DNA of 37,419 bases from Mastigamoeba balamuthi (GCA_902651635.1 CACRSC010000046.1:1-37419), one strand, 5' to 3'. Shown: positions 18,531 to 29,780, counted from the stretch's first letter. Numbers and translations are program-made. The notes: generated by a model from the letters alone, not told the origin.

Positions 18531-21500
18531 TCACGCGAGGATCCGTTTGTGACCCTCGACAATCATCCGCACGACTCTGGCCGACCTGTTGGCCAGGTCG
18601 CGGTGCTCCTCCGGCGTCAGCCTCATCGCCACCAGCGCGTCGTCGCTCGCCCTCAGGATGCACGGCGCTGCGGGGCAGTCAGTGGCGCCAAGGAGGGGAG
18701 ACAAATGGGGAGTGTGAGACGACTCGGGCACACCGACGACGATGGAGAGGCTCTCGGCGGTCATCTTGTTGACTGCCGTGTGCGCCAGCACGCCGAGGAA
18801 GACGTCCTCCACGAGGAACCGCAGGAGGCGCTTGTTCGGGTCCGGCAGAGCCGCCACGACCTTGCGGACGCGCCTGCGCGAGGCGGCGGGACACTGACCC
18901 ACCAGCTGGAGCCAGCCGGCGTGGGTCATGAGGGGCTCGGGCAGCCTGGCCAGGAGGCGCTTGAGGGCCTGGGACACCTCGCACGGCCCGTACTCGCCGG
19001 CGTCGATGGGCGCCCGCTTGTCCAGCGCCGCCTGCAGCGCCGCCATCTTGCCGATGCTGCCGCTCACCCTGAAGATGCCCTCGCGCTCCAGCCCGCCCCG
19101 CGCCCTCAGGTACTCGGCGCACTCCTCCACCGCCCGCGGGACCCCCGACGAGCGGCGGCCGTCGGCCTCGAGGACGTGCTCCAGGGCCGCCCCGAACACC
19201 CGCGCCCTGCTCGCCGCCTCGCCCACCGCCGCCTCCACGTGCCCGCCCGCGTCGTGGGCCACGGCGCACAGCGTCTCCTTCCCGACCACCACGTCGAAGC
19301 CCCCCACCCTGTTCTTCCTCAGGGCCAGGCTGCTGTCCCGCAGGTCGTACACCGCCACCCCCTGTGCGGGCAAAACAAAGAGGCACCTTCAGCAACGCCA
19401 TAGAGAGAGCTGACAGAGGCAACGGACCCTGCGGGACGCGGTGGAGAGGACCCAGCAGTCGGAGAACAGGCAGTGCGTGCACAGCGTGGCCTCGCACATG
19501 TCCACGCACCCGCTGCTCTGCGCCGCCGTGATGGCCTCGCTGCCCAGCACCGCCAGCACAGGCCCTGTCAGCAGCAGCGCCCTCCGAGTGTTGACCTGCG
19601 GACGGGATGACCGCGAGTCGTTGAGGCACATATGAAGATAGAGAGAGAGAGACGAGGGCAGCCTCACGAATAGTCCGAGCGACCGGGAGAGGCACTCGAC
19701 GGTGGCGTCCCTGTACGCGTACTTGCCCTCGGCGTACTTGCTCGCGATGAACCGCGTCCTCTCGGCCAGGAGCGTCTGGGGCCCGGGCTTGGTGTCGCCG
19801 CTGCTGGCCAGCCCGGCCTCCCACCTCGCGTTGGACGCCGCGTTGCCGACGCCCAGCATCGTCGCGATGACGGCCGCGTCGTCCCAGCAGCGCGTGTCCA
19901 TCACCAGTGACCGCACCTTGCTGACGCCGGTCCCCAGGCTCCTGTGCGCCCCGCTGCACTTGAGGCACAGCAGCACCCCCAGGTTCGTCGATGCCCAGCA
20001 CGGCTCTGGTCGGGGGTAGTGGTGGCGGCGGTGGCGTCAGCACGTGTGTCAGTCAGTCGGAGCGGGGGCAGCGCACTGGGCTCGCCGCAGTCGGCGCAGA
20101 CGTCGTTGCCCGCCATCTCGATGATGGGCAGCAGGCGCGGGTCCGCGGTCTCCTGGGGCAGCTCCTCCATGTGTGCCGCGTCCTCCACCCTGGCTGACTG
20201 CAGCGCTGAAGTGAGACCGAGGCGGTTGCACACGTCATTGGACCACATGCAGCCAGGCGCGCACCTGAATGGCCTCGAGAACCATTCCGCTGCAGCACGC
20301 GCTCAGCACCCGCACCCACTCCGCCGCCTCGGTGCTCCTGCGGTGTCCCGATGGTGTGAGCAAACCTCCCGCGCCGCCAGACAGCCAGCCGCCCCCTATG
20401 TGGCGCACGTCTTGGCCCGCAGCTTGATGGACCTGCCCACGTTGGGGAAGAACGTGAACACCTCGGGCGCCCCGTCCCGCGATGCCCTCGCCGCTCCCAG
20501 CCGCGTCTCCAGCGTCCTGGCCGCCCTCCCGCTCGCCGCCTCGGACTCGCTCTTGAACAGCTTCATCTCCGTGCCCGTGAGCACCGCCCACCTCCACTTG
20601 CGCGCCCCGTCGGCCCGCAGCTTCCCCGACATCAGCACGTGCGCGGACTCGCCTGCCCCCTCTGGCGCTTCTGCTGCGGCCTCCACGATGGTCTTGGGTC
20701 TGAGATGCCCGCCCCTGGCGCTCTCTGCCTCGTCGCCGTCGCTGCGCTGGACCTTTTCGAGGGGCTCGGACTTGGTGACCTCGTCGCCGCTCTCGTGCTT
20801 GGGCTCCGCCGAGCTCGTCCACGTGATCGTGTCGACGGCGGGCGTGGCACCGCGGATGTGGCCCACGCGGTACTGGATGGCGGCAGCTGCGTGCACGAGC
20901 TCCGCGAGACACGCGACGTCGCCGATGCCGTCGGTCGCCACCCTGTCGGCGCCGTGCTCGGGCAGCAGGTGTTCCGCGTCGTGCGCACACTCCTCCTGGT
21001 CGGCCTCGGGGACCAGCACGTAGTCGTGGCTCTCGTCGTTGTGCTCGGCCGCGTGCTGCTCCAGCTGCGCGGTGCACGCGGTGTGCGCGTTGCACGCCAA
21101 GCCCGCGAGGACCACGGCCATCAGGGCGGCCTGCGCGTCCTCGTCCTCGTCGCCGCTGTCGTCGTTTCTGACAACCGACTCGTCGAGGTCGCACACCGCC
21201 GTCTCTCCGGCTGCAGCGCCGCATTCGCCGTGCTGGGCGCTCGCGTGGTCCCCGCAGGCCGAGGCGTCGATGGGGACCTCATCCCCGCTGTGCTCCCCGG
21301 CACACGCCATGTCCTCCATGTCCGGCAGGTCCGCGATGGCTGCGCCGGCGTGGAGGTGCTCCGCGGGCGACGTGCCCCTGTTGACGCGCCGATCGCTGCC
21401 GCAGGTTGCGCTGGCCGTGACGCCTCCGAGGCTCTGCGCGGCCACGTGCCCATTGCGATCGCCGTCGCCGCTGCGGTTGTCGGCGGCGTTGGAGTCGTCC

Positions 21501-22831
21501 CTCGACTGCCGCAGCGACGCGGTCCCGCGGCTGTTGGGGTGGGCGTCCTGCACGCCGTCGCTCTGGATGACGACCACCACCTCCACCTCGGCCTCGGCCT
21601 CGGCGCACACAGGCGCCACGTCCGCGACACGCCGCTCCTGGCCGCTGCGCACGCAGTGATGAGCGATTTCAAGAAGTCATTCATTGGCAATTGCAATTTG
21701 AAGCAATTGATCTTCGACGAAAGCAAGCAAGCGACAGAGGGCGCTGGTGGCGTACGCTGCCGCTGCCTCGCTGATGCCGCAGTTGCTGCCGCCCATCTCC
21801 TGGTCCGCCGCCTCGTCCTGCTGCCCCGCCGCCGCTGTGGCTGCCCCGTGCGCCGCGCTCTGGTGCTCGTTCTGCTGCTCGCCCTCGTCCTGGGCGCTCT
21901 CTGCGGCCTCGTCGCCGTCGCAGGGCACGTCCTCGGCGCCGTCGTGCCCCTGCGCGCGCGTGTCATCCGCGAGGCCCACGAGGACCTCGGCCAGCAGCGC
22001 CTCCTCGTCCTCGTAGTCGCCGTCGCTGTGGGTGTCGTGGCTGGTCGTCGTCGACGCGTCGTCGTCGCTGTCGCCCACCGCGGGCTCCTCGGCGTCGGCG
22101 GCGTTGGGGACATGGGGGTGGTCGCGGCTGGCGGAGGTGTCGGCCTGCGCCCCGTCGTCGCTGTTGTGGTCCTCCTCCTCCTCCTCCTGCTGGTGCTGGT
22201 GCTGCTGTGTCTGGTGCCTGTGCTGCTGCTGTGCCTCTGCGCTGCTCGCGGCCCCCGCGTCCTCGCGCTCTGCCGGCGACGTGCCCCCGCTCACGCTTAC
22301 GCCCTCGGCCACCGCGACCACATCCAGACGCTCCTCGGGGCAGGTCGTCTGGCCGCTGTGCCGCGTTGTTGTGTTTGGGCTGAGCTCGTGAGGCGACGTG
22401 CTCACCCTCTCAATTCAATTCAATTCAATTCTCGAACTCCAAGCAGCAGCGCAGACCGCGCGAGACACATCAGAGGGAGAGGGAGGGCTGGTGGCGCACG
22501 CTGCCGTGGGTCCTGTGGGGGCCTCGTCGCTGCTGTGCCTGCGGCCCTCGTGGTCCTCGCTGTCCGCGTCCCCACAGTCGGCCCTCCGCTCCGCCCCCGA
22601 CGCCTCGCCCTCGGCCCCGCCGCTGCCGCCGACCCCCTGCGTGTCCGCGACGACGACGACCACGGCGATGAGGTCGGTGCTGTCCGCGGGCCTCGGCGCG
22701 GCCTGCGGGTCCTCGCCGCCGCCGCCCCTGCGCACTGGGGGGCTGCTGCGCCCCTGCTCCGCCGCCTCCGCCTGCGCGTCCCCCTCGTGGCGCCGCCCAC
22801 GCCACGCAGCCCTGCGGATGGCCGGCGTCAC
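18531..22831 (-). CDS. PH-ArfGAP-(PH-like)-RhoGAP multidomain GTPase regulator
   Basis: A long multi-exon minus-strand gene. The 3' exons fit together in phase: 20409 to about 21640, 20265-20337, 20077-20205, 19668-20005, 19428-19595, 18734-19361, 18531-18667. Domains: a PH domain (VLMSGKLRADGARKWRWAVL ... STEAAEWVRVLSAC, split by an intron); an ArfGAP zinc finger CADC-x16-CLKC, whose 16-residue spacing is exactly that of the family, followed by GAHRSLG with the catalytic Arg; a second PH-like strand region (RRALLLTGPVLAVLG ... CWVLSTASRRGVAVYDLRD); and a RhoGAP domain with arginine finger EGIFRVSG and ending VEGHKRILA. The N-terminal half is acidic low-complexity sequence in exons near 22831-22420, 22405 to about 21740 and about 21640 onward, whose borders are unresolved. 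Such proteins (ARAP-type architecture) inactivate Arf and Rho GTPases at membranes and link traffic to actin. The true start may be elsewhere, since 22831 is only the first ATG of the open frame. Confidence 0.85.
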
Positions 22832-23049
22832 AACACGTCATCGCGTGTGTTGTGCGAAACAAAACAAAACTGAACAGCAAATATATCAAAACAGAGCAAA
22901 ACAAACCCGTGGCAATAGAAATCGAGGAGGAAAAACGAGCACATCTTTGGAAAATCGATGTGCTGGAATTCCGTGAATATGCCCAGCTTTCAGATTGGAG
23001 TAATATTTGATGTGGCGGAACCGATAGAACAGACACGCACGCGCTGGCT

Positions 23050-23684
23050 CGGAACAGAAACCCCAGGCACCCGCGGAGTGTGTGGGGAGTGTGGGCTGTG
23101 GGACGAGGGCTGTGGAGGCGTGCCTGAGGATGGCGACCAGGGCGACCACCGCGACTGCCCCGCCGACTGCCCCGACGCACACCCACGTCCTGCAGCGTGC
23201 AGCGTGCCGGGCCGCAGGTGGGGGAAATGCGAAAAGATGCGAGCAAGAATCTCCGATTCGCATCCGAAGAGGAGCGGCAGATCTCCATTGCCGCTCATTT
23301 TTCAAATTTTGAAATGCTCTTGGATCGTCCACACTCAATTGAGCTCCCCCCGACCCCCCGCCGATTTCGGACCACGGAAATTCGGCACGGATAGAGGCCA
23401 CGAGGGGATGAAGGAAGAAGGGGCGGGTGATCCACGGAGGGGCAGGAGGGGCAGTGGGTGGCGGGAGGGCGTGTGGGGCACCAGAGCATGCGATGCGCGT
23501 CGCCCGAAAACGTGTCCTGCGAGCCGTCGTCCGACGACCAAGACGACGCTGCGTCCGCGATGATGAAAGCCTTCGACGATGCCTCGGACGGCCCCGAGGG
23601 CGTCGTCGACGCCGACGCGCCTGCCAGGGTGGCCAGGGCGGCGGCGGTGATGAGAACGTGGAGCGACACGAGTGCGTTGCCCAT
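23050..23684 (-). CDS. Possible small type I membrane protein (two exons)
   Basis: The minus-strand ATG at 23682-23684 starts a good signal peptide, MGNALVSLHVLITAAALATL, followed by a short Ser/Thr/Asp-rich segment (SSWSSDDGSQDTFSGD). Further downstream, after a plausible acceptor CTGCAG near 23190, lies a second open piece with a transmembrane-like stretch WVCVGAVGGAVAVVALVAIL and a short tail. The donor near 23480 is not certain, and the end of the gene is a guess. The combination of signal peptide, short acidic ectodomain and single membrane span would be a small surface protein. Function unknown. Confidence 0.4.
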
Positions 23685-25313
23685 GTCGCTGGCTTGGCTG
23701 CTTGGTTGGCTGGCTGCTTGCTGCTCTCTGCTCTCTGCTTGTCTTGTGCCTCTGATTCGCCTCCCTCGGCCCCCAGATCCCCGGTGACGTTTCGCTGTGG
23801 TATCTGGTGCGTTGCGCTGCACCACCCCCGTTCCGCAGAAGTCATTCCCAGCCTGGGAAGCTGCCGATGTCGGTTTTCTTGTTTTCCTGCCCTGCGATGG
23901 CAACTGCCGGTGCGGAGCAGCCGAGGTGCTCTTCGGGGCGCAGGCCTTCCACGCACGCCTTCCACGGGCACTCGGGCACTGCTTGCACCCCACCCAGCGC
24001 GGGCGCTCTGTGGAGCGTCGTCGCACTCGGAACACAAGCAGCACCGATGTCCAAGCACGCCAGCAGCATGGCCCCCGCCTCTCTGCTTGGTGCTCCCGAC
24101 TTTGCCCTGTGCGCGTTCTTCTGCGGCCCGGCCGAGAGCGCACAGATGCGAGCTCTCCCGACGCCAAGCGCTTCAGACCTCTTCGGCCCCCTCTTTGACC
24201 CTCTGGCGCAGTGCCACAGCGCTGGCGCGCTTTTTTTTTGTCAACTCCAGTTTTGATTTGAAATTAACCTTTACTCAGAACCCGTCTCATCAACCTCCGT
24301 AGCACGACGCCGCAGGATCTTCAGCTGAACACACGTTACAGTTGCAGAGAACCGTGAGATCTACACGTTCTGCGTGTCACGGCTTGACCTGAAAGGGCTC
24401 CCGATGACCGTGTGTGTCGAGCTGATGGGGTAACCCCATACAGACGTGAACGCCATGACATGTCCATGAACCGACACTGCAACCGCCATGCAGTGCAATG
24501 ATGGTACTGAGGGGCTCAATGCAGTTGGGCACTTCATTGATCACGTGAGAGAACGCGACGAACCCCAGCCTGAGCATCTGCAGGACCGTGAATTCGCTGC
24601 CCTGGCTTCTGTCCCCCAGCGTTGACATCTCCCTGCCAATGTTGGCAGGCGATGATTACCACGTCCTCACGCGTCCTCCAGCTCCGTCGCTGCTGTCTCG
24701 AGCGGTGCTGCATGCATGTACACAGCCTTCCATCCTTGTGTGTCAGTTGGTCTGCTGCACGTCATCTGCTGTCTGTTGTCTGAAGAGATCTTATGGCGTA
24801 TACCAGGACCCTGGCGGCTGGGAGGGGGACCTAGCAGACTGACCGGTCCGTCCGGTCGGTTGGTCATTTCGGGACGGACCGAGCGGACGGACATTCCTCA
24901 CTTGAGCACTCGTCGGTGCGCCGCACTGTCAGTGCTTGGCAGGGCAATCACTTCGTAGGTATTCGGTCCTGCCAGTCGTCACACATCGCTACTCCGTTCA
25001 GTGCTGCATGGGCCTGCCTGCGCCTGCAGCGGAGAGGCGGATGCCGTGCACCGATACTGAAGAGAATGACTATTCCCCCGTTGAGTCATTCCTGGTATTT
25101 TCTCTGATTAACACACGGTCAGTTGGAAAAACACCAGAGATGAGAATGTGCTTGCCGCTTCGGTCACGGCGCCGCAGAAGTGCCACGCCTCCGCTGCTCC
25201 ACCTCACCGGATTTCTCGGAATGCCCCTCCCCTTGCATTCCCTTCGTTTGTTTTCGAGTCCGCCATCAGAGAGCGCACAGACCTCAGGGAGTGGGGCACA
25301 CCCCGACCCAGCA
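23685..25313. other. Intergenic region with a short hairpin, no convincing gene
   Basis: Several overlapping open frames occur, but none shows domain character or splice support. Positions 24844-24853 and 24872-24881 form a perfect 10-bp inverted repeat (CGGTCCGTCC) with an 18-nt loop. The final part, up to 25313, is the leader of the next gene, whose frame stays open upstream of the signal peptide. Confidence 0.4.
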
Positions 25314-26672
25314 ATGCTCACCCGACTGTACGCGCTGCTGCCCTGCGCACCCCTCGTGCTCGCCCTCGCGCTGCTCGCGGCAGGGGAGCCCGGGCAGGGC
25401 GACATCGCGTGGACGTACGAGGGCGTCATGGACTGGTCGATAGAGGAGGAGGCCGAGGTCAACGCCGTCGACGCTGAGCCCGGCGAGCTCGTCTGCTGGT
25501 CGCTCCCCGTCAACCTGGGCCTCTCGGACCCCTCCGCCAACGCCGTGCACATCGCCGGCGACGCCTACGACCGCGTCGCCCTCAGCCCCCACGTAGGCGC
25601 CTCCTCCCAGCGCCAGCGCCAGCTCACTCTTTCCTTCCCCTGTGTCGTTCTCGTGTGTTTCCTCCAGGGCTACCTGCTGCTGAGCAACTCCAAGACGATG
25701 CCGGACCCCTGCAGCGGCAACCCGGGCGTCTTCACGCACGAGCAGCACGCGCTGAGGTTCCCCCGCGCCAGCTGCGCCGGGGAGTTGCTGCGCGGGCCGT
25801 ACCTGGCGGTCGACGCCTTCGCCTACCGCGTGTTCCTGGGCGACACGATCGAGTACGCGACGGGCAGGAAGCACGGCCGCGAGATGATGTACTTCGAGTT
25901 CGACGACCGCGGCGTGGCCAACGGCACCACGGCGCCGTCGACGCCCAAGGTCATCCTCGTCCTCACGCGCCACGCGGTCTACGTGCAGTTTGAGAAGTTC
26001 AAGCCGACGACGGCCGCGTCGTTCCCGGGCGTCCACATCGGCACGCGCTCCGCCGTGCAGGTCGTCGACGCCCTCTGCGACGCCGCGACGGGCGCCACGA
26101 CGTTCAGGACCGACATGGTCGCCGGGACGACCTACAAGCTGGCCTCCCCCAGCGACGGCGACGACCGGGGAGGCCCAGGCACGCCAGCCGCCGCCGTCGT
26201 CGGGGCCGCGGTGGGCGGGGGGCTCGCGGGGCTGCTGATCCTCAGCGCGGGCATCGCAACCTCCGTGTGGCTGCACAGGCGCAAGCGGCGCGTCAACATG
26301 CCCATGGAGATGGCCGCCTCGGAGCCCGCGTTCTACGCGGTACCCGCCAGCTCGCCGGCCCTCTCGCCGCAGCAGCACGCCGCCGACCCGTCGCAGAGCC
26401 CCGTGGTGGTCGGGATGCACGGCGGCGGCTGCGACTCGTGCGGGCACTCGTCGGGGTCCGACACGGTGCTGGTGATGCTGCCCTCGGGCCAGCTGGTCCC
26501 GCTCGACGCCGCTGCCGCGGGGCTGTCGGTGGTGCCCGTGCCCATGCCCGTGGCGTTCCCCGTGGGCACTGTGTCGCCGGCGCCGTTCAACGTCGACGTG
26601 CCCGACGTCTCGAGCGCGGGTGGAGCGAATGTCTCTGGAGGCAAGTCGACCTGCTCGACGCTGTCTCTGTGA
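25314..26672 (+). CDS. Type I membrane protein with signal peptide and single transmembrane helix
   Basis: Exons 25314-25592 and 25668-26672 give 427 residues. The 75-nt intron (GTAGGC ... CTCCAG) is in frame and explains the odd hydrophobic insert seen if it is read through. The ATG at 25314 starts a signal peptide, LYALLPCAPLVLALALLAAG. The ectodomain (about residues 24-285) has a few Cys and an NGT glycosylation site. A membrane span follows (AAVVGAAVGGGLAGLLILSA), then a stop-transfer RRKRR and a cytoplasmic tail of about 120 residues rich in Pro, Ser, Ala and Val with a CDSCGHSSG motif. The layout is that of a surface receptor or adhesion molecule. I recognise no domain in the ectodomain. 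Confidence 0.75.
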   Translation: MLTRLYALLPCAPLVLALALLAAGEPGQGDIAWTYEGVMDWSIEEEAEVNAVDAEPGELVCWSLPVNLGLSDPSANAVHIAGDAYDRVALSPHVGASSQRQRQLTLSFPCVVLVCFLQGYLLLSNSKTMPDPCSGNPGVFTHEQHALRFPRASCAGELLRGPYLAVDAFAYRVFLGDTIEYATGRKHGREMMYFEFDDRGVANGTTAPSTPKVILVLTRHAVYVQFEKFKPTTAASFPGVHIGTRSAVQVVDALCDAATGATTFRTDMVAGTTYKLASPSDGDDRGGPGTPAAAVVGAAVGGGLAGLLILSAGIATSVWLHRRKRRVNMPMEMAASEPAFYAVPASSPALSPQQHAADPSQSPVVVGMHGGGCDSCGHSSGSDTVLVMLPSGQLVPLDAAAAGLSVVPVPMPVAFPVGTVSPAPFNVDVPDVSSAGGANVSGGKSTCSTLSL

Positions 26673-27935
26673 CCGAGGAGGGGCGGAGCGCAGGTGCACT
26701 ATACGCCCGCAATCAGCGCCGCCACTCTCCCCACGGTGCACAGACGTCTTGCGGGTCTGCAGAATCAATCATATTATTCGTATTTGTGCAGTCTCTTGTA
26801 CCCATCGACTGGAGAGCGGCTGGACGGCGTCCGCGGTTGTCCGTAACACCTGCTCAACTCAACGTCCGATCGAGGCTGAGATCGCATCCTGATGTTCTTG
26901 TTCCCAGACCGTCAGTGAGGCACGGGTTGCATGGGGTAGACTCGCTGTGATTTCCTGGGGCGACGTGGGCCCTCCATCGAGCCCAGCTCCGGTGGGCTCG
27001 TGGTGCGATGCCGACCTGCATTCCCGTCGAGCAGCTGAGGCCGGGCCGCTGTGCCCCCCCCCCCCCTTGGCTGAGAGCGCAGACTTCATAGCTCATGTCA
27101 CCTGAGCGCGGTTCCTCCTGGCCTCCGTACATTACACACGACAGCACTGTGCGGGCCCATCAGGGTGAGTTATACCGGCGTTCAGTTGCCCGGCCCTCGG
27201 GAAGACGAAGCGTTGTGCCCGCCTGCGGCGACGGTGGAGAGGTCGAGAGTTGTTTGTGCCCAACCTTCTCCGCTCCGCGCTCGGAGCGCCCCCCGTCTTC
27301 TTGTTTTTTGGCCATTTTCCGCTGTACAATGCCAAAGCCCAAACTCGATTCAATTTCATTATTGTGTCGGCTCACTCGGACGATCACGATGAGGGCCACG
27401 CGATGGATTAGGCAACACGGTTCGCAATGCGAAAGGGCGAGGCGGAGCGCACGATGCGCACAGCGGCCGCACCGGGGGATCGCGGCTGTCAGGGAACTGA
27501 TTTCCTGGCGCCCACAGCCACCTGCCCTGCGTCCACAACGGGCCAGTGCCCTGCCCTGCGGTGCCCCTCTGCTCGTTCGGTTGATGGAGCCGTTGAGTTG
27601 CTGACCCGCCATGGCGCCTTGGGCGAAGCCAGAACAGTCGTCGGATATTCGACGGGGGTCCGACGTCTCTGGGCACCACAAACGGGGCGAAACCCCTCGG
27701 ACACGCAAGAGTGGCACTATTTTTGCTCGGCTGTTCGGGAAGCACCGATAGGCCTGCAGAGCGGAATAGAGCCGCGTGCAGCACCGTTTCCACGGACTTC
27801 CATGAGTTCTGCGGAATACAAGCGGTTTTCCTAACTGGCTGTATCCCGCGGTGCTTTGTGCTATTGTTACCTCCCCCGCTGAGTCCCGACTTCTCCGGGT
27901 CCGCGATCCCTCCGACACCCGGGCCCCTCCCGCGC
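26673..27935. other. Intergenic region, no convincing gene
   Basis: A run of about 14 C at 27053-27066 is notable. A 252-codon minus-strand frame (27160-27918) and shorter ones exist, but their composition is Arg/Ser/Cys-rich in the manner of non-coding GC-rich DNA and no domain is seen. The last 100 bases should hold the promoter of the Sel1-repeat gene. Confidence 0.35.
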
Positions 27936-29780
27936 ATGAAGGCAGCCATCGAGGAGGCGCTGGGGCTGCTGGACTCGGACAGCCTGCCGCAGGCCTACTT
28001 TGTGCTCAAGCGGGCGATGGAGCACCGCGAGAGCGCCCTCGTGCAGCTGCTGCTCCGCGAGCTCGTGCTCTTCCGGCCCTGCCCCTCTTTCTCGAACCTC
28101 GACGACCTCCGAGAGGACGTCCTCCTCCGCCGGGCCCGCGCCGCCTCGCCCGCGGAGGTCCGCGACGTCTCGCGGCTGCTCGAGGAGCTCCAGGCGCCGG
28201 CCGCGACCGCGGATTCCTCCGCGGAGGGCTCGTGCGCTGCCCCCGCGGCTGCGACTTCGCCGTGGAAGCTCGTGCTCGAGGGCGCGTGGCTGCTCCACGT
28301 CATCTTCGACCCCGAGGGCGCCGTCGCCATGTTCGCGCGGGCCCACGAGGTGGGCAACGCGGCGGGGACGTACAACCTCGCGTGCTGCTACCAGCGCGGC
28401 GTCGGCGTGCAGTGCGACGTCCGCAGGTCCGCGGACCTCCTGCGCTCCGCGGCCGAGCAGTCGCACGCCTGGGCGCAGGTGCGCTACGCCGAGGCCCTCG
28501 GCAGCAGCGACGGCTGCAGCAACAGCAACAGCAGCGCCAGCAGTTTCGCCAGCAACAGTAACAGCAGCCGAGGGCATTGCCACTCGCGGACCAAGAGCGC
28601 CAGCGACGAGGAGGCCGTGCGGCTCTGCCGCCTTGCCGTTGCCCAGGGCGTCCCCGACGCGCAGGCGCTGCTGGGCCACTGGCTGCTGCACGGCGCCATG
28701 GGCCTCGAGCGCGACGCGGGCAGCGGGGTCGTGCTGCTGCTGACCGCCGCGGACCACGGCAGCGCGGCCGCTCTGTACCGCCTGGGCCTCTGCTTCCACC
28801 GCGGCGACGGCGTGCGGCGCAGCGACATCGTCGCCGCCAACTACTGGAAGCTCGCGGCAGACCGGGGCTCGGCCGAGGCGCTCTACCAGCTGGGCCTGTG
28901 CTACCGCAGGGGCGAGGGCGTGCGCAAGGACGCGCGCAGGTCGCTGGAGCTCCTGCACGCGTCGGCCCTGCAGGGCAGCGCCACCGCGAAGTGCGCGCTG
29001 GCCGTCGAGTACAAGCACGGCGGCGTCGTCCCGCGCGACCTGAGCGAATGCGTGCGGCTGCTGCGGAGCGCCGCGGACCTCATGGACCCCGTGGCCCTCT
29101 ACAACCTCGGCCTGTGCCACGAGCGCGGCGAGGGCGTGCAGAAGAGCGTCACAGAGGCCGCGCACCTATACGCGCTCGCTGCCGGCCAGGGCTACCCGCC
29201 CGCGCAGAGGGCGCTGGGGCTCTGCCTGATGAGCGGGGCCGCCGAGCAGCGCAGGCCCGAGGAGGCCGTGCGGCTCTTCCGCCTGGCCGCCGCCCAGGGC
29301 TACGCGCCGGCGCAGTGCAGCCTCGCGATGTGCTACGAGCGCGAGGAGGGCGGACTGCGCTACGACCCGCTCGAGGTCGCGCGCCTCTACAAGCTCGCGG
29401 CCGCCCAGGGCGAGGCCCACGCGCAGTGCAGCCTCGCGTGGTACTACCACGCCGGCGAGGGTGTGACCCGGTGCGCAGAGCTTGTGGGCGGCTCCCTGGG
29501 AACCAGAGCTCAGAGTTTGCGTTTGTGCAGAGACGTCGCCGAGGCCGTGCGGCTCACGAGGCTCGCGGCGGGACGAGGGATCACGGCGGCCATCTTCAAC
29601 CTGGCCATGCTGTACAAGACCGGCGAGGGGGTGGAGCGGGACCTGCAAGAGGCCGAGCGCCTGATGCGCATCGCGGCCAGCAAGGGCAGCGAGGGGGCGA
29701 GGAAGCAGCACGCCAAGATGATCTCCCGCAAGGGGTTCCACCCCCTGCGGCCTGCGGGAGCCGTGGGGTGGACCCTGTGA
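27936..29780 (+). CDS. Sel1-like repeat (SLR) protein
   Basis: The ATG at 27936 begins MKAAIEEALGLLDSDSLPQA. An N-terminal helical region of about 120 residues is followed by roughly eleven Sel1 repeats of the form A-x-x-x-L-G-x-C-Y-x-R-G-x-G-V (for example LGLCYRRGEGVRKDARRSLE and LGLCHERGEGVQKSVTEAAH). A Ser/Asn-rich insertion (28510-28575) interrupts one repeat. An intron at 29471-29530 (60 nt, GTGCGC ... GTGCAG) restores the repeat GEGVTRDVAEAVRL exactly, so the mature protein is about 594 residues. Sel1 repeats form alpha-solenoids that scaffold protein complexes; in eukaryotes they occur in ER-associated degradation adaptors and chitin-synthase activators. No signal peptide is present, so a cytoplasmic adaptor is likelier. 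The partner is unknown. Confidence 0.9.
   Translation: MKAAIEEALGLLDSDSLPQAYFVLKRAMEHRESALVQLLLRELVLFRPCPSFSNLDDLREDVLLRRARAASPAEVRDVSRLLEELQAPAATADSSAEGSCAAPAAATSPWKLVLEGAWLLHVIFDPEGAVAMFARAHEVGNAAGTYNLACCYQRGVGVQCDVRRSADLLRSAAEQSHAWAQVRYAEALGSSDGCSNSNSSASSFASNSNSSRGHCHSRTKSASDEEAVRLCRLAVAQGVPDAQALLGHWLLHGAMGLERDAGSGVVLLLTAADHGSAAALYRLGLCFHRGDGVRRSDIVAANYWKLAADRGSAEALYQLGLCYRRGEGVRKDARRSLELLHASALQGSATAKCALAVEYKHGGVVPRDLSECVRLLRSAADLMDPVALYNLGLCHERGEGVQKSVTEAAHLYALAAGQGYPPAQRALGLCLMSGAAEQRRPEEAVRLFRLAAAQGYAPAQCSLAMCYEREEGGLRYDPLEVARLYKLAAAQGEAHAQCSLAWYYHAGEGVTRCAELVGGSLGTRAQSLRLCRDVAEAVRLTRLAAGRGITAAIFNLAMLYKTGEGVERDLQEAERLMRIAASKGSEGARKQHAKMISRKGFHPLRPAGAVGWTL

Noticed and set aside
22470-24167. 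Long overlapping frames on both strands between 22.5 and 24.2 kb
   Set aside because: Mostly low-complexity Arg/Gly/Pro sequence. Only the signal-peptide frame at 23684 and the membrane-span piece near 23100-23190 have coding character.
27053-27066. Run of about 14 C as a structural element
   Set aside because: A plain homopolymer with nothing around it to indicate function; its length may be a sequencing artefact.
27160-27918. 252-codon minus-strand open frame
   Set aside because: Arg/Ser/Cys-rich composition typical of antisense GC-rich DNA, no domain, and it overlaps the promoter region of the Sel1 gene.
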